This document shows positions 35,822 through 46,820 of a DNA stretch of 64,000 bases, in pieces. The notes under the pieces are model-generated. The model did no database searches and was not told where the DNA came from. It saw only the letters and a program-made list of their open reading frames with translations. The position numbers and the translations under genes were made by a program. Source of the DNA: Mixophyes australis (Eukaryota; Chordata; Amphibia; Anura; Limnodynastidae); assembly GCA_036250195.1 (NCBI GenBank), contig JAVHZZ010000005.1, positions 127,043,098 to 127,107,097 of the forward strand, in the 5' to 3' direction. Numbering within the stretch: the first letter of the stretch is position 1; each line of letters opens with the position of its first letter.

Positions 35822-35890
35822 CACCCCAGAGACAGCGCCGCGGCACCCCTGGGAGCCGCGGCGCACAGTTTGGGAGCCGCCGGCTTATTG

Positions 35891-36195
35891 TATCAGATAT
35901 ATACATCAGAAATAATGCATTTCCTCTAGCAATGTTAAACCAAACAAGTTTCTTCCCTGGTCTCAGAAATAAAGATTTCCTTACCAAAATATACACAATA
36001 TAAAAAAAAATGTGCATTTGCAATTATATAAATAAGCGCACTGCGCTATTTCCTTTAAATAAATTTATACCATAAGTGATCCAGTCACACTAACATTTAA
36101 AAGGCCCATCATATTAAAGTGATTGAGGGTGAAAAAATATGGCAGTGTTTTTTAATCATTAAAAATGGGAAAACAAGGAAGGAGAAAAGTGGGCA
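35891..36195. other. No recognised feature
   Basis: AT-rich sequence between hAT copy 3 and the NCK2 pseudogene; part of it could be 5' untranslated sequence of the retrocopy, which I cannot confirm. Confidence 0.5.
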
Positions 36196-37309
36196 GGGAC
36201 CGGAGAGGAGGTCATTGTTATTGCGGGATTATATGGCACAACAGGGCCAAGAACTTGATATTAAGAAAAATGAAAGCCTGTGGTTGCTGGATTATTCCAA
36301 AACATGGTAGTGGGTCAGAAATGCAGCCAACAAGATGGGATATGTAGCATCAAACTATGTGGAGCAGAAAAATAGCTTAAAAAACTGGTAAAAAATTTGA
36401 AGGATACTTTGGGTCTGGGTAAGACAAAAAGGAATACTAGCACTAGATATGCCACGCCAACTCCTAGCACTGATGATGAATATTCCTCTAATGATACCAA
36501 CACTGATTGAATCTATGACTTAAACATACCCGCAGATGTAAAATTTGCATTTATGGAGGAAAAGAGATGATGAACTCACATTTGTGAAAGGTTCATGAGT
36601 TATTGTTATGGAAAAATGTAGTGATGGCTGGTGGCGTGGAGCACATAATGGACTGGTTGGGTGGTTTACATAAAACCATGTAGTGGAACGGTTGATAAAG
36701 CAACAGCATTCCCCTAGTTTTCTCAGTTTGAGGAAATGAGCATTAATAAGCAATGGTCAGAACTTTAAAATTCTCCATGTTGTTCAGACCCTATACCCAT
36801 TTAGTTCTGTAACAAAAAAAGAGATGAACTTTGAGAAGGAAGAAATCATTGAGAAGCCTGAGAGTGACCCAGAATGGTGGAAATATAAAAATGCCAGTGG
36901 GCATATTGGTCTTGTTTATAAAAACTATGTAATTATAACTGATGGTCCTTCTGTAAATAATTCTTATGTTCATCAAATAGGTTTTACTGGTCCTGCTTGC
37001 ACAGGATGTTTTGCTGGCAAAGGATGGTACTATGGAGGAGTTATAAGACATCAAGCAGAATGTGCCTTGAATGAATGAGTGAGGAATGGAGGGAGATTTT
37101 CTCATTCATAATAGTGAGTCTTCAGCAAGCGATTCTTTTCATATCTCTAAAGGCATCAGGAAAAAACAAACACTTTAAAGTGCAGCTGGTGGACAATGTA
37201 TATATAAAAGTATGGACGAACTGGTGAAATATTATAAAAAAAGCACCCATCTTCATTCTTCACTAGTGAACATGGAGAAAAGTTGTATATTGTCAAAGCA
37301 CTACAGTGA
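36196..37309 (+). pseudogene. NCK2: NCK2 processed retropseudogene
   Basis: Frames through this region follow NCK2, the SH3-SH3-SH3-SH2 adaptor that links tyrosine-phosphorylated receptors to actin regulators, without any intron. In order: first SH3 ([20 protein letters not shown], 36250-36310), its end and linker (NAANKMGY, NSLK), second SH3 (VIVMEKCSDGWWRG, about 36600-36640), linker (SPSFLSLR), third SH3 ([17 protein letters not shown]), and SH2 ([18 protein letters not shown], then HFKVQLVDN and the C-terminal EKLYIVKALQ). The start codon is changed to GGG at 36196; the stop is TGA 37307-37309. About 1114 bp against about 1143 for a full coding sequence. Many stops and frameshifts, so it is dead. 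Residues such as NAAN and the QLVDN end favour NCK2 over NCK1. The poly(A) tail is no longer evident. Confidence 0.9.
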
Positions 37310-37650
37310 CATAAGACTTAACACTGGCCTCCAAAACTTCAAGCTTTAATTCTGAAAATTATTTCCATGTAGCAGAGATATCATTACAAAGGAAGCAGTC
37401 TTAACAATACAGGCTCCTCTTATACTACAAACATTCTTATATAGTAACTTTATATTTCTTATTTGTGCGTGTTTGTTTTGTCTTTTCTGTTTCTAAGTCA
37501 TCTTTTGGTTTTAGTTTCGGTTTAGTTTAGCCTTTTTTTACAAAATTTTATTTTTTGGGCTAAAATCACATAATTTAGGTATTATTTTGTACCTACATTA
37601 TTATTAACCTCACTAACACTAAATTCCAGTGATTTCCATTCAATTTTTAC
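37310..37650. other. No recognised feature
   Basis: AT-rich; the first part may be 3' untranslated sequence of the NCK2 retrocopy. Confidence 0.4.
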
Positions 37651-37778
37651 CATCTCACATGTCACAATATGCTTTTCATACACTTTCAGCCAAATACTGC
37701 AGCGATTTGGCTGGATGGTAAGCGACAGAGCAATGACTCAAACACACGGCAGTTCCTAGCACATCTAGCAACTAGCGC

Positions 37779-37957
37779 TCCACCTGTTTCTTGGATAAGT
37801 GAGGTAATTCTACAGCTAATACATGGCAACGATCGATCGCTCCACCTGTTTCTTGGATAAGTGAGGTAATTCTACAGCTAATATATGGCGACGAGTGCTC
37901 CACCTGTTTCTTGGATAAGTGAGCTAATTCTACAGCTAATACATGGCAACAAGCGCT
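37779..37957. repeat. Three-copy tandem repeat, about 60 bp
   Basis: Three units beginning CTCCACCTGTTTCTTGGATA and ending CTAATACATGGCAACGA or close variants. Confidence 0.9.
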
Positions 37958-38114
37958 GACCCCCCCCGGGATGCGTGCTTTTATCAGACACACACCAATC
38001 CAGCGTGCCAGACAATGCACTAAAAAGAGAGCTATTGAAATTCACAGTAAGAAGCCAGTTCATCAGTGAGCTTAGAATCAGCCCCAATGAACTGCTTTAA
38101 GGACGCTATTAATT

Positions 38115-38600
38115 AAAATGACCAAAGCACCTTTTCTCTTTGGGTGTAAATTAAACCCTAAACTTATGAGTGCAAATTAAGAAAAAAAAACCTGCAAAGA
38201 CTTCTATATTAATCAAAATGACCAAAGCACCTTTTCTCTTTGGGTGCATATTACACCCTACACTTATTAGTGAAGATTATGAAAAAAAGCCTGCAAAGAC
38301 TTGTAGATAAATAAAAATGACCAAAGCACCTTTTCTCTTTCGGTGTATATTACACCCTAAACTTATTAGTGCAAATTAAGAAAAAAAACCTGCAAAGACT
38401 TCTATATTAATCAAAATGACCAAAGCACCTTTTCTCTTTGGGTGCATATTACACCCTACACTTGTTAGTGAAAATTACGAAAAAAAGCCTGCAAAGACTT
38501 GTAGATAAATAAAAATGACCAAAGCAGCTCTTCTATAAGGGTGTATATTACACCCTACACTTATTAGTGCAAATTCAGAAAAATACAGATTAATCCCTGC
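38115..38600. repeat. ~98-bp tandem repeat with dimer pattern
   Basis: Five units starting AAAATGACCAAAGCACCTTT. Units 1 and 3 end CTTCTATATTAATC, units 2 and 4 end CTTGTAGATAAAT, so the array grew as a dimer. Each holds TTAGTGCAAATTAAGAAA, resembling the GTAGTGCAAATTCAGAAA of the array at 40925-41405. Confidence 0.92.
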
Positions 38601-38960
38601 TAGGCCCTCCCTAAACAAGCTATCAATGGCCTAAAGGCATGTTAGACCAACAGTGTTGTGAAGTGAATTCTACACTGTCAAGATGATGTCGTCATCATCT
38701 TCAGCATCATCCTCACCCTCATCATCATCACAGACTATTAATTCATCTCCGCTGGAATCCGCCATTAGAGAAGTGTCAATACTTGGATGTATTTGCCGGT
38801 AAAGGCCTTCCTCGTGGAAGATGTAGTTCATTTTGATGAACATCATCTTTTCCACATTTTTAGGAAAAGTCGATCACTGACAAGGTTTCCGGCTGTGCTG
38901 AATACTCTTTATTAGTACACACTGGAGGGTGGGCAGCTTGGGTATTGCAATGCAATACTT

Positions 38961-39333
38961 TAGATTGTACGCTCCTTTGAACAGGGCTCTCCTACCTCCT
39001 GTTTCCATCACTTTTAACTGCGCTCTCCAGCTACTCAGCTCACCTCTCTAGATCCTTCTGCCCTCTGTCTCCTCTCGCTTCTCTCCGCTCCCCTCAGTGG
39101 CTCTTAACTGTCATCCGTGCCCACCCTCTTGGGCCCAAGTTACCTGCCTGTACTCACTTTTCCCCTCCCTCTCTTTCTAGCTGTGCCTTGAGCCCCTAGA
39201 GTTATAGTGCTTACTGTTACTTGTACTGTGCTGTTTCACCTTGTACTGTGCCATTGTCTGTCCTTGTACGCGCTACGGATACTTTGTGGCGCCCTATAAA
39301 TAAAAATTAATAATAATAATAAAAAAGTAATAA
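38961..39333 (+). mobile_element. LINE2-like 5'-truncated 3' end
   Basis: Begins AGATTGTACGCTCCTTTGAA, carries TTGTACTGTGCTGTTTCACC and ends GGCGCCCTATAAATAAAAAT followed by AATAAT repeats, the typical 3' end of an L2/CR1-group LINE. Inserted in the hAT transposase remnant. Confidence 0.75.
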
Positions 39334-39829
39334 TAATGCAAGTTTGTACATGGGTTTCCAAATGGCTTGTTTTTTCTCCCAGTATGGAAAGGGACTGTCT
39401 GACATTTCCATATCAATTAACTCTTGAAAATAATCCTCCACCATCCTTTGCATGTTAATAGTAGGATTGGATGGTGTTATGGCCGAGGTCACACTTTTCT
39501 TTGCTAAAATCTTTCAAACCAGCCCAGATATCAAACTGTTGTGGTCTGCCACCTGCGTCATCCCTGCTTCTCTTTGGAAAGTGCAATTTCTTCCGAGCAG
39601 CAGCTGCGTGACAAACTGAAGGAGGAGACATCGTCAAACCAAGGCCCAGTTCAGCGGTGAACTTGCTGACCAAGAGCTCCTTGCAACTGTTCAGATCTCA
39701 GTCATTTGGAAGCATATAATCGATGTAGATCTTAAACCTCGGATCAAGCACAGTTGCCAAAACATAGTGATCCGACTTCAAGATTTGAATAACTCTTGGA
39801 TCATAAGTTAAATAAGGGGAGAGTTGGGA

Positions 39830-40690
39830 CCTGTGCTTCCCCCAGGTATGTGTAAATGGTAGTCTGCCTCCAGGAAAAGTGAGGGGTAGGCTTCCACCCT
39901 CTAAGTTAAGTAGATAGGCGATAATAAATGACCTAGTGGCGCCAAAGGAGCAAATGATGATATATGTGTGTATAAAAGCCACTTTATTAGTGCATATGAC
40001 AACAATCATGCAATAGTCAAAGTTCAGACTGAATTCAATAAAACAAGGTGCTGATGTATATATGGTATACAGCAAATAGCATATATCAATAATGATGCAA
40101 GTAATACAGATGAAAAAACAATCTACAGAATAAAGAATTCAGTTGCCACATCGGATTTACCATGAATGAATCGAAACAGTCTCTCATTTTGTAAATGGTA
40201 AAATCCGGTGGTAGAGGAATATGGTCCCAATGATAAGGAGTCAATACCAATATTAGTTCCGTGTAGATGTCAAAAGTGCACAGAATGCTGCCTTAAATCA
40301 ATGACGCTAACAAGCTCATTAGATATGCACAATATGTGGAACAAAAGCAGTCATGTATTACAGTGCTACGTTATATGGTAGTCCTGATCCAATAGCTGAT
40401 ATGTGAAGGATTTTCAACGATTCTGCAGGCGAGTATATCAAAAACCTGTGGATAATTCATATACCGACTGACCCATGTAGGTGTAATCAAAGGCAGGATG
40501 TGCCGTTGCGATGGAACATAGACAGAACTCCAATCGGAGTGAATGTCCAAACTTTTGGATACTAGAGTGGAGGGGACTTACCCGATCCCGGGCTGTGTGG
40601 ATGTCTTGTCCTTTCCTGTCCAGTAAATCTGTATGTCGATGGGATACTCCCGGCAGGTAGGGTGAGAACTCGGTGTTGTGTCGGCGGAAG
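39830..40690. other. Unclassified insertion within hAT transposase
   Basis: The transposase reading stops near 40690 and resumes near 39800. The intervening 860 bp includes TAAAAGCCACTTTATTAGTG and CGGAAGTGACGTCAGG near its right edge. It looks like a separate repeat, but no terminal repeats or coding domain were found. Confidence 0.45.
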
Positions 40691-40924
40691 TGACGTCAGG
40701 CCTTCTGTTCCTCCATCTTCTGAAGCATGTACAGGGTGGAATTCCACCTTGTTAACACTTCTTGCTTAAGTTTGTGGCAGGTCAAATTAAATTGTTCTTG
40801 GAGCTGCTGCAATCTCCTACATGCTGTGGCAGAATGCCGGAAATGTCCCGAAATTTTACGGGCCACCTCACGGTTATTTTTCAAGAAGCTCTACAAATTC
40901 AGAAAAATACTGTGCTGAATTAGG

Positions 40925-41405
40925 AGTTCAGCACTCAAACAATTCAGATTTTTTAAAAGGGGTTATTTGACACCCCAAACACTTTGTAGTGCAAATTCAG
41001 AAATATACAGTGCTATATTACAATTTCAGCACTAACAAAATACAGCTTTTTTAGAAGGGGGGATATGAGACCCCAAACACTTTGTAGTGCAAATTCAGAA
41101 ATATACAGTGCTGCTATATTACAATTTCAGCACTCAGCTAATACAGCTTTTTTGGAAGGGGGGATATGAGACCCCAAACACTTTGTAGTGCAAATTCAGA
41201 AATATACAGTGCTGCTATATTACAATTTCAGCACTCAGCTAATACAGCTTTTTTGGAAGGGGGGATATGAGACCCCAAACACTTTGTAGTGCAAGTTCAG
41301 AAATATACAGTGCTGCTATATTAAAATTTCAGCACTCAGCAAATACAGCTTTTTTAGAAGGGGGGATATAAGACCGCAAACACTTTGTAGTGCAAATTCA
41401 GAAAA
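40925..41405. repeat. ~117-bp tandem repeat
   Basis: Four to five units containing GACCCCAAACACTTTGTAGT, AAATTCAGAAATATACAGTG and CAGCTTTTTTAGAAGGGGGG. It sits upstream (minus strand) of the hAT transposase. Confidence 0.92.
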
Positions 41406-41951
41406 ATGTCTGCTCTATACTGTGACCTAACCATTCTCTGTCCCTCTCTCAAATGGCGCTAGATCGCCGTTGAGGCGGGTATTTATTGATTCTAAAATTT
41501 GCGAGATCTGAGATGCGAGGACGTCACGATGACGTTTTGCCTCGTTTTGGAAACCAAATAGGCGCGAGAGTACCAAGCCGACTCGGCTCGGTACTCGGAT
41601 CTCCGAAGTTCGGGTGGGTTCGGTTTCAAGGAAACCGAGCCCGCCCATCTCTAGTAAGCACTCACTGTCATGCCTTGGTTTTAAAGTCTCTTATTCCGTA
41701 CATGTTTACAGTTCATAGCTAGTAACAGCTAGCCGTAGGACTAGGAGGCAACTTGAAACAGTGTTAACATATTCTAAAAAAAATATTTTATCATGTATAA
41801 AACAAATCTTTATTATAAGACATTATGCACTCTTGAAATGCACTGAATCTGCAGTAAATAATAATGCAGACATGCTGTATTGGTTGTGGCTGAATTTTGT
41901 AGCCTAGTTGCTTACCAGTTAGTATATTGAAACAGTTCATAGGCTCTAGAA

Positions 41952-42099
41952 CAGGCCTGTCCAACCAGCTGCCCTCCAGGTGTTGTGAAACTACAAGCCC
42001 CAGCATGCTTTGCCAGTAGACATCCAGTTGATAGCTGGAAGGGCATGCTGGGACTTGTAGTTTCACAACACCTGGAGGGCTGCAGGTTGGACAGGCCTG
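41952..42099. mobile_element. Palindromic hAT MITE, 148 bp
   Basis: Starts CAGGCCTGTCCAACC and ends GGTTGGACAGGCCTG, with near-complete fold-back including GAAACTACAAGCCCCAGCAT against its inverse. Exact 8-bp duplication CTCTAGAA on both sides (41944-41951, 42100-42107). Confidence 0.95.
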
Positions 42100-42107
42100 C
42101 TCTAGAA

Positions 42108-42562
42108 ACACCACTTAAACTGTTCTCTGCCACTACAATGGCACCTGTCTGAGCTGCAGAGTACACCAAGTAATGTATTGCAGCAGTACTTCTGAAAATA
42201 ATTTGGTATAATGATTGCGGTAAATAGTGTATTATAATAGGAAGGTAAAATAATAGGTAAAATAGTAGGAAGTTCATAAACTAGTTATTTAATTCAAAGT
42301 ATTACATAAAATGTAAACCAAATGTGCCATCCACATTCTTCCATTTGTTTCTACTCCCTTCCACGTCTTTTCTAATTATACAATTATGTATTTAATTATG
42401 AAAGTAAATGTCTGTGTACTTGACTGTCTATGCTAATACAGACAAATAAAATTTAGTTTTTTAAAAAAAAATAAAAACTAAACAATTAAAAATAAAAATA
42501 TAAAAAAAATAGGAAACCAAAAATTTCTCCTTTCATCAATGTGTAATAGGAATATTTGTAGC
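42108..42562. other. No recognised feature
   Basis: AT-rich spacer between the palindromic MITE and hAT copy 2 of family A; the last 8 bp (TTTGTAGC) are that element's target duplication. Confidence 0.55.
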
Positions 42563-42891
42563 CAGGGCCACCGAGAGGGGGGGGAGTGGGTACTATTTAC
42601 ATGGGCCCGGCCATGCCAGGGGGCCCGCCCCGGACCCTCGCTGCCGACGATTTTTTTTTTTAAAAAAAAAATTTTTCTTTAAACATTTTTTTTCTTTAAT
42701 TGCAATTTTTTTTGCTTTTGTATTTTTTTTTCCCCGGTGGGGGGGGGGGGGGGGGGGGGTGTAAAGGGTGTCTGACCCGTTTGTTGGTGGGGGGAGCTCG
42801 ATAGTTAAAAAAAACGAAAAAAAGTTTACATACTCACCTGATCGCGCCGCCGGCTCCCTCCTCTCTGCTCGGTTCACACTGAATGCCGGGC

Positions 42892-42915
42892 GTGACGTCA
42901 TCAAGTCACGCCCGA
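42892..42915. promoter_or_regulatory. CRE-like TGACGTCA in inverted repeat
   Basis: GGGCGTGACGTCATCAAGTC followed by ACGCCC forms a short inverted repeat with a consensus TGACGTCA. The same block is in copy 1 at 5157-5181. It lies upstream of the first exon-like segment, so it may be a promoter element of the parent hAT. Inference only. Confidence 0.4.
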
Positions 42916-43049
42916 CACTCAGTGAGGAGCGTCACAGAGGGGACCAAAGAAGAAAAATGACAGAAGAGAAGAAAGAAGCTAACAAAAAGTAAGTAAAGGA
43001 ACGGAGAGGCAAGGGGAGGAAAGTAGAGAGGGACAGAGTGACAAAGAAG

Positions 43050-43290
43050 TGGGGAAAGAGGCACAGTGCAAAAGAAAGGAGGAGAGAGGCACAGTGAAAA
43101 AGAAAGGGGGAGAGAGGCACAGTGCAAAAGAAAGGAGGAGAGAGGCACAGTGAAAAAGAAAGGGGGAGAGAGGCACAGTGAAAAAGAAAGGATGAGAGAG
43201 GCACAGTGCAAAAGAAAGAGGGAGAGAGGCACAGTGCAAAAGAAAGAGGGAGAGAGGCACAGAGTAAAAAAGAAGGGGAGAAAGCAGCAT
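43050..43290. repeat. GAGGCACAGTG(A/C)AAAAGAAAG tandem repeat
   Basis: About eight copies of a 32-bp unit containing GAGAGAGGCACAGTGAAAAA. Minus-strand Ser/Leu/Pro open frames over it are artefacts. Confidence 0.92.
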
Positions 43291-43776
43291 GGAGGGCGCA
43301 GTGTAGTTGTGATGAAGGGGCACACTGATGTGTGTGTGATGGCATAGGGGGCTTTTGGTAGTGTGTGTGTGTGTGATGGCACAGGGGGCTTGTTGCAATG
43401 TACTGTGTGTGTAGGTGGTGGCTAAATAATGGTTGCTATTTTGTTAATACAGTGATGGTGAGGCAATTTAATAGTGGGGACTATTATTTTAAGATGGGGT
43501 GGTTTGGGGGCTATTGAATGTGGGGGTGAGTTTGGGGAGAATGAGGTCTATTTATTAAATGTGACTATGAATTATTTAATGGCAGTGATGGTTGCGGGAA
43601 ATAGGTATTGCTGGGGCTGTTTGCAGGAAGGGAAATAGGTTTATTTATTAAATGTGAATACTATTATTTTAATGTTGGGGCTGGAGGAAGGCCTAATTAT
43701 TAATCGTGGGTGCTATTGATTTAACGCTGGGGCTGGCTGTAATTTTCTAAATGTAGCCATTTTTTTTTCCAAATAG

Positions 43777-43855
43777 GTCCTCCAACATTCCAGGATCCAG
43801 ACAAGCCGCATCTAAAGAAACCAGCAGCCACAGGTGGTGAAAGTGAGAAGAACAG
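43777..43855 (+). other. Exon-like module of hAT family A, copy 2
   Basis: Acceptor TTTTTTTTCCAAATAG and donor AACAG|GTAGGA bracket 79 bp that is open in one frame (about 26 codons, rich in Lys, Pro and Gln). It is the counterpart of 4298-4377 with both splice sites kept, which suggests selection in the parent element. Confidence 0.45.
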
Positions 43856-44128
43856 GTAGGAGAGAGCAGCAGAGTGTGTGAAATGTTGTGATTCTAGTAA
43901 GGACAATGCCAATGTAAGGTGCAGGCCAAAACTGAACTTTTTATATACACACTGCATTCTTTCTATACTGTATGACCACACCTCTGAAAAATGTATGACC
44001 ACACCTCTGAAAAATTTTGCACCGCCTAAGAAGGCGGTGCTAAATTTTTTAGCTTACTTGACTATGAGGGGGCCCCGTGATTTGTTGTACCGGGGCCCTG
44101 AATTCCTCTTGGCAGCCCTGTTTGTAGC

Positions 44129-44640
44129 CTTCTACTTTAAATTTGTCTATGCTAAAAAAATGGCACTCAACATCACTTTGTAGCTGAGGGAAAAATATAA
44201 AAACTGTTTGGGTATAATTAAAAGCAAAAATGTTATTCCTGTTAAAGCAAACAGATTGGACATATCTGAAAATCCTTATGGCCATTGATATACCCTGAGG
44301 TAAAGCTATATGAGATACATGTTTTTGTGACCATCTTCAAAGTAGTACTGAGTAAGCATTGTTTCCAGTTTAGAGTCTTTGATAGAGACATGGGACATTT
44401 ATTTTGTACCACTCAGTGGAAGTGCAAGGCTGCCATTCCCTTTCATCAAGATTTAGCATAAGATAGGTAAGAATTCTTGGAGTTAGCAATTTATAAATTG
44501 ATCATTTTCAAAATGCCAGTTCAGTTCTTAATTTAAAAGGGTTCATATGCAATTAGTTGGGACTCTAAAACTTGGGGAGTCAGCTTCTAAGGCAACAGGG
44601 TTAAAAAGTGGCTAAGGGATATATTATTGATGAAATAAAG
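44129..44640. other. No recognised feature
   Basis: AT-rich, no supported gene or repeat. Confidence 0.5.
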
Positions 44641-44669
44641 AACGTGTGGTTAAGGTGGCTAAGCCCGTA

Positions 44670-44990
44670 AAATCCATCCTGTTATTATACTTTATTTAAA
44701 TAGCACCACTATATTACACAGAGCTTTGCAGGATTTTTTAATCATTCACATCAATACCTGCCCTGCACATCAGTGCTGAGCTTACGGGCAAAATTATCTA
44801 ACACAGAAATACACACTAGGGTCCATTTTGTTAGCAGCTGATTTACAGCTTTTGGACTAGGGGAGGAAACCCATGCAAGGATGGAGAGCATGCAAACCAC
44901 ATAGATGGTGATAGTGCCCTTGTTGGAGTTGAATCCATGGCCACAGCAGCTGTATAGCAATGCTAACTCCTGTGCCTTTATGTTGCTCTG
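44670..44990 (-). mobile_element. Old SINE/LINE-related repeat (antisense)
   Basis: Phrases TATTACACAGAGCTTTGCAG, CACACTAGGGTCCATTTTGT, GGGAGGAAACCCATGCAAGG and GAGCATGCAAACCACATAGA match, in order, a dispersed vertebrate repeat whose opposite strand begins with a gene-like GTGGTTAGCA motif. It is diverged and has no clear ends. Family name uncertain. Confidence 0.45.
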
Positions 44991-45900
44991 TATGTCTGTT
45001 AGAATACCAAGTAAAGTAAAACAGCTATAGAAACCTAACCCCACTTGTTATTTCGGGTGCATAAGACATGTGATAAAAACATTTTGGGTGACAAAGGTAA
45101 TTGTTTTGGGCAAACAAAAACACACAGGATGTTAGGTCCACCTAAATTAGAGAGAGTCTTTTGGGACATTTCCTTCTGTGTGCCAGCCATGTAACTTTTC
45201 CACTTTTGTTATTAGGAGGTTAATCAATTTTCCTAAGCTGTAAACTGATTCATTGCAGACCCTTCAACATGACTCTTTTCACCCAGTTCAAAATTCTCTG
45301 CTCCTTAAGTACCCTATTATTATCCTATTGCAGTAATTTGAATTGAATTATTTAATTGAAGAAAATTTAATTTTAGTGGTTTAGTGGATGAAATGGCCAT
45401 AGATGCGCAAAAATGTCAAACCATTTAAAATTTGAATGCCACAAACATGTTGATGGTACAATCTTTAATAGAACCCGATTCGATTTTCAGTTTGAAATTT
45501 GTTTGTGGTTTGAATTGAGATGCACTGCTCTTGTTTGAGGCTTGCTGTTCACACTTCCCAAATTTATACCAATGCAACAGTGTCAAGGACAGGAATACAA
45601 AAGCAGACAATAGAAGCAAAGAACAATGAATCACAGTGAAAAATCACCTCAGCTTTGCTTTTAATAGAGACCTGACTAAGGGAACTATAAATTAGAGGCA
45701 CGCCAATAGCCTACTTTAAATTGGGTCCTAATTAATGAGTGCTATTGAAAGGACACAAGGAGATGAGAAGGTGGAAAGAAGGAGGGGCAACAGTCTGAGG
45801 GACAGGGACATAGAAAGAGAAAAGTAACTGCCACTGCACCACAGGCCTAACACCTGAATGGGAGACACAGGCTTGTGCCTGACTAATTGTACCACAGTTT
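44991..45900. other. No recognised feature
   Basis: No supported gene or bounded repeat in about 900 bp before the LINE. Confidence 0.5.
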
Positions 45901-46820
45901 AAAAGCCCCTGTATGGGGGCGTGGTCTGGACGCCATCTTGGGTGGTTGATTTTCCCCGGAGCTCCGTTCCAACTCCCCAAATAAAGAAGTCTAAGAGGGA
46001 ATATACCCTGCAAAAACCAACCCCAGCATATATTCTGGAGGTTGACTTATCCGGGCACGAGCTGGACATAGTAAGAAGAAACAACAAGGGCTCCGAATCG
46101 AGCTATACATCAGAGCTCCATCAGGCGGGCTGACTCCTCCCCCCGGGGCCGCAGCGTTGCGGGACCTATTTAAGCGCAGAAAGGGGTCATCTGGCAAGGT
46201 ACCCACATCCTAACGGTGTCTGGGGCATCCCTGGTTCCTCTGACGGAAGATCCGTGATCAGCGGCCTAGCTGAGCCTTGCATCCCCGGCTGTTATTTCTT
46301 CCTGGAGGCACGAGTACCGTAACTTCCGGTTTTCGGAGTTCTACTTCCGGTCGGCGGCAGGAGGAAAACGGAGGGGCGCAACTCCAAGCCCCACAGATAA
46401 ATAATAATAATAGCACAACAAGAGAGGTGCATTGCCCCATCAGACCCCTCACTGCCCTGTAGGGAACACCCCTGCTGAGAGAGGCAGGATACAGCCCTGA
46501 AGGACCCTACCACCTACATATATTGCTAAGACTTGTTGTCCCCAGAGGCACAAATTCCAGAGCCAGCATTAGCGGATGCACCTCAAGGCATCAGAATGGT
46601 GTCTAGTACCCTCGTGACCCAGTGGGTGCATGGACGCTGAGGCCCCACTATCTACTCCTGTTATGCCGGTACAGGCGCACCTCCTGTACCCCTGTACCTG
46701 ACATGGCTGTCTAGACCTCCAATGGGGGGACAGGTCTAGTGACGACTCATCTATATGCTAAAAAACCGCTGAAGAAGATTCGTTTTTGTAACCTATCAAA
46801 GATATTGGCTGAAGGCCCAG

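Larger units (their letters stand above)
34128..35882 (+). mobile_element. hAT family-B copy 3, complete non-autonomous
   Basis: Starts CAGTGGTTTCCAAACTTTTG and ends CACAGTTTGGGAGCCGCCG, with inverted CCAAACT ends, flanked by the 8-bp duplication GCTTATTG (34120-34127 and 35883-35890). The interior (1755 bp in all) is a CT minisatellite and a 134-bp palindrome. No transposase is present. Plus-strand open frames of about 490 and 550 codons are minisatellite artefacts. Confidence 0.93.
38670..40884 (-). pseudogene. hAT transposase (ZBED1-like) remnants
   Basis: Minus-strand pieces in the expected order. 40884-40696 has RHSATACRRLQQLQEQF and EVLTRWNSTLYMLQKMEEQ, the RWNST motif before the catalytic insertion of hAT transposases. 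39790-39698 has DHYVLATVLDPRFKI, the conserved central motif. 39673-39455 is a hydrophilic segment, and 39480-39340 follows it. After a LINE tail, the C-terminal dimerisation part ends in NVEKMMFIKMN and an acidic tail (38855-38670). Frameshifts and two insertions kill it. The N-terminal BED finger and first catalytic region are not present. Confidence 0.8.
37650..41653 (-). mobile_element. Decayed hAT transposon (ZBED-like transposase) with terminal arrays
   Basis: The right edge, read on the minus strand, begins TAGAGATGGGCGGGCTCGG, a hAT-style end. Transposase pieces lie on the minus strand at 40884-38670. Tandem arrays sit at both sides (37779-37957 and 38115-38600; 40925-41405). Insertions inside it are a LINE2-like tail (38961-39333) and an unclassified block (about 39830-40690). 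The left end and target duplication were not found, so the left coordinate is approximate. Confidence 0.7.
42563..44120 (+). mobile_element. Non-autonomous hAT element (copy 2, family A)
   Basis: Starts CAGGGCCACC and ends TTGGCAGCCCTG, flanked by the exact 8-bp duplication TTTGTAGC (42555-42562, 44121-44128). The interior is the reverse complement of 3839-5473 in the outer 100 bp, in the GCGTGACGTCATCAAGTCAC promoter-like block, and in the exon-like core. It has a GAGGCACAGTGAAAAAGAAA ladder (43050-43280) and a 17-G run near 42737. Confidence 0.93.

Noticed and set aside
34207..35929. Open frames of 490 and 547 codons
   Set aside because: Minisatellite of hAT family-B copy 3; same artefact.
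36791..37105. Minus-strand 104-codon frame
   Set aside because: Opposite strand of the NCK2 pseudogene.
42906..43398. Ser/Leu/Pro-rich minus-strand frames
   Set aside because: Reverse reading of a purine tandem repeat inside a hAT element.
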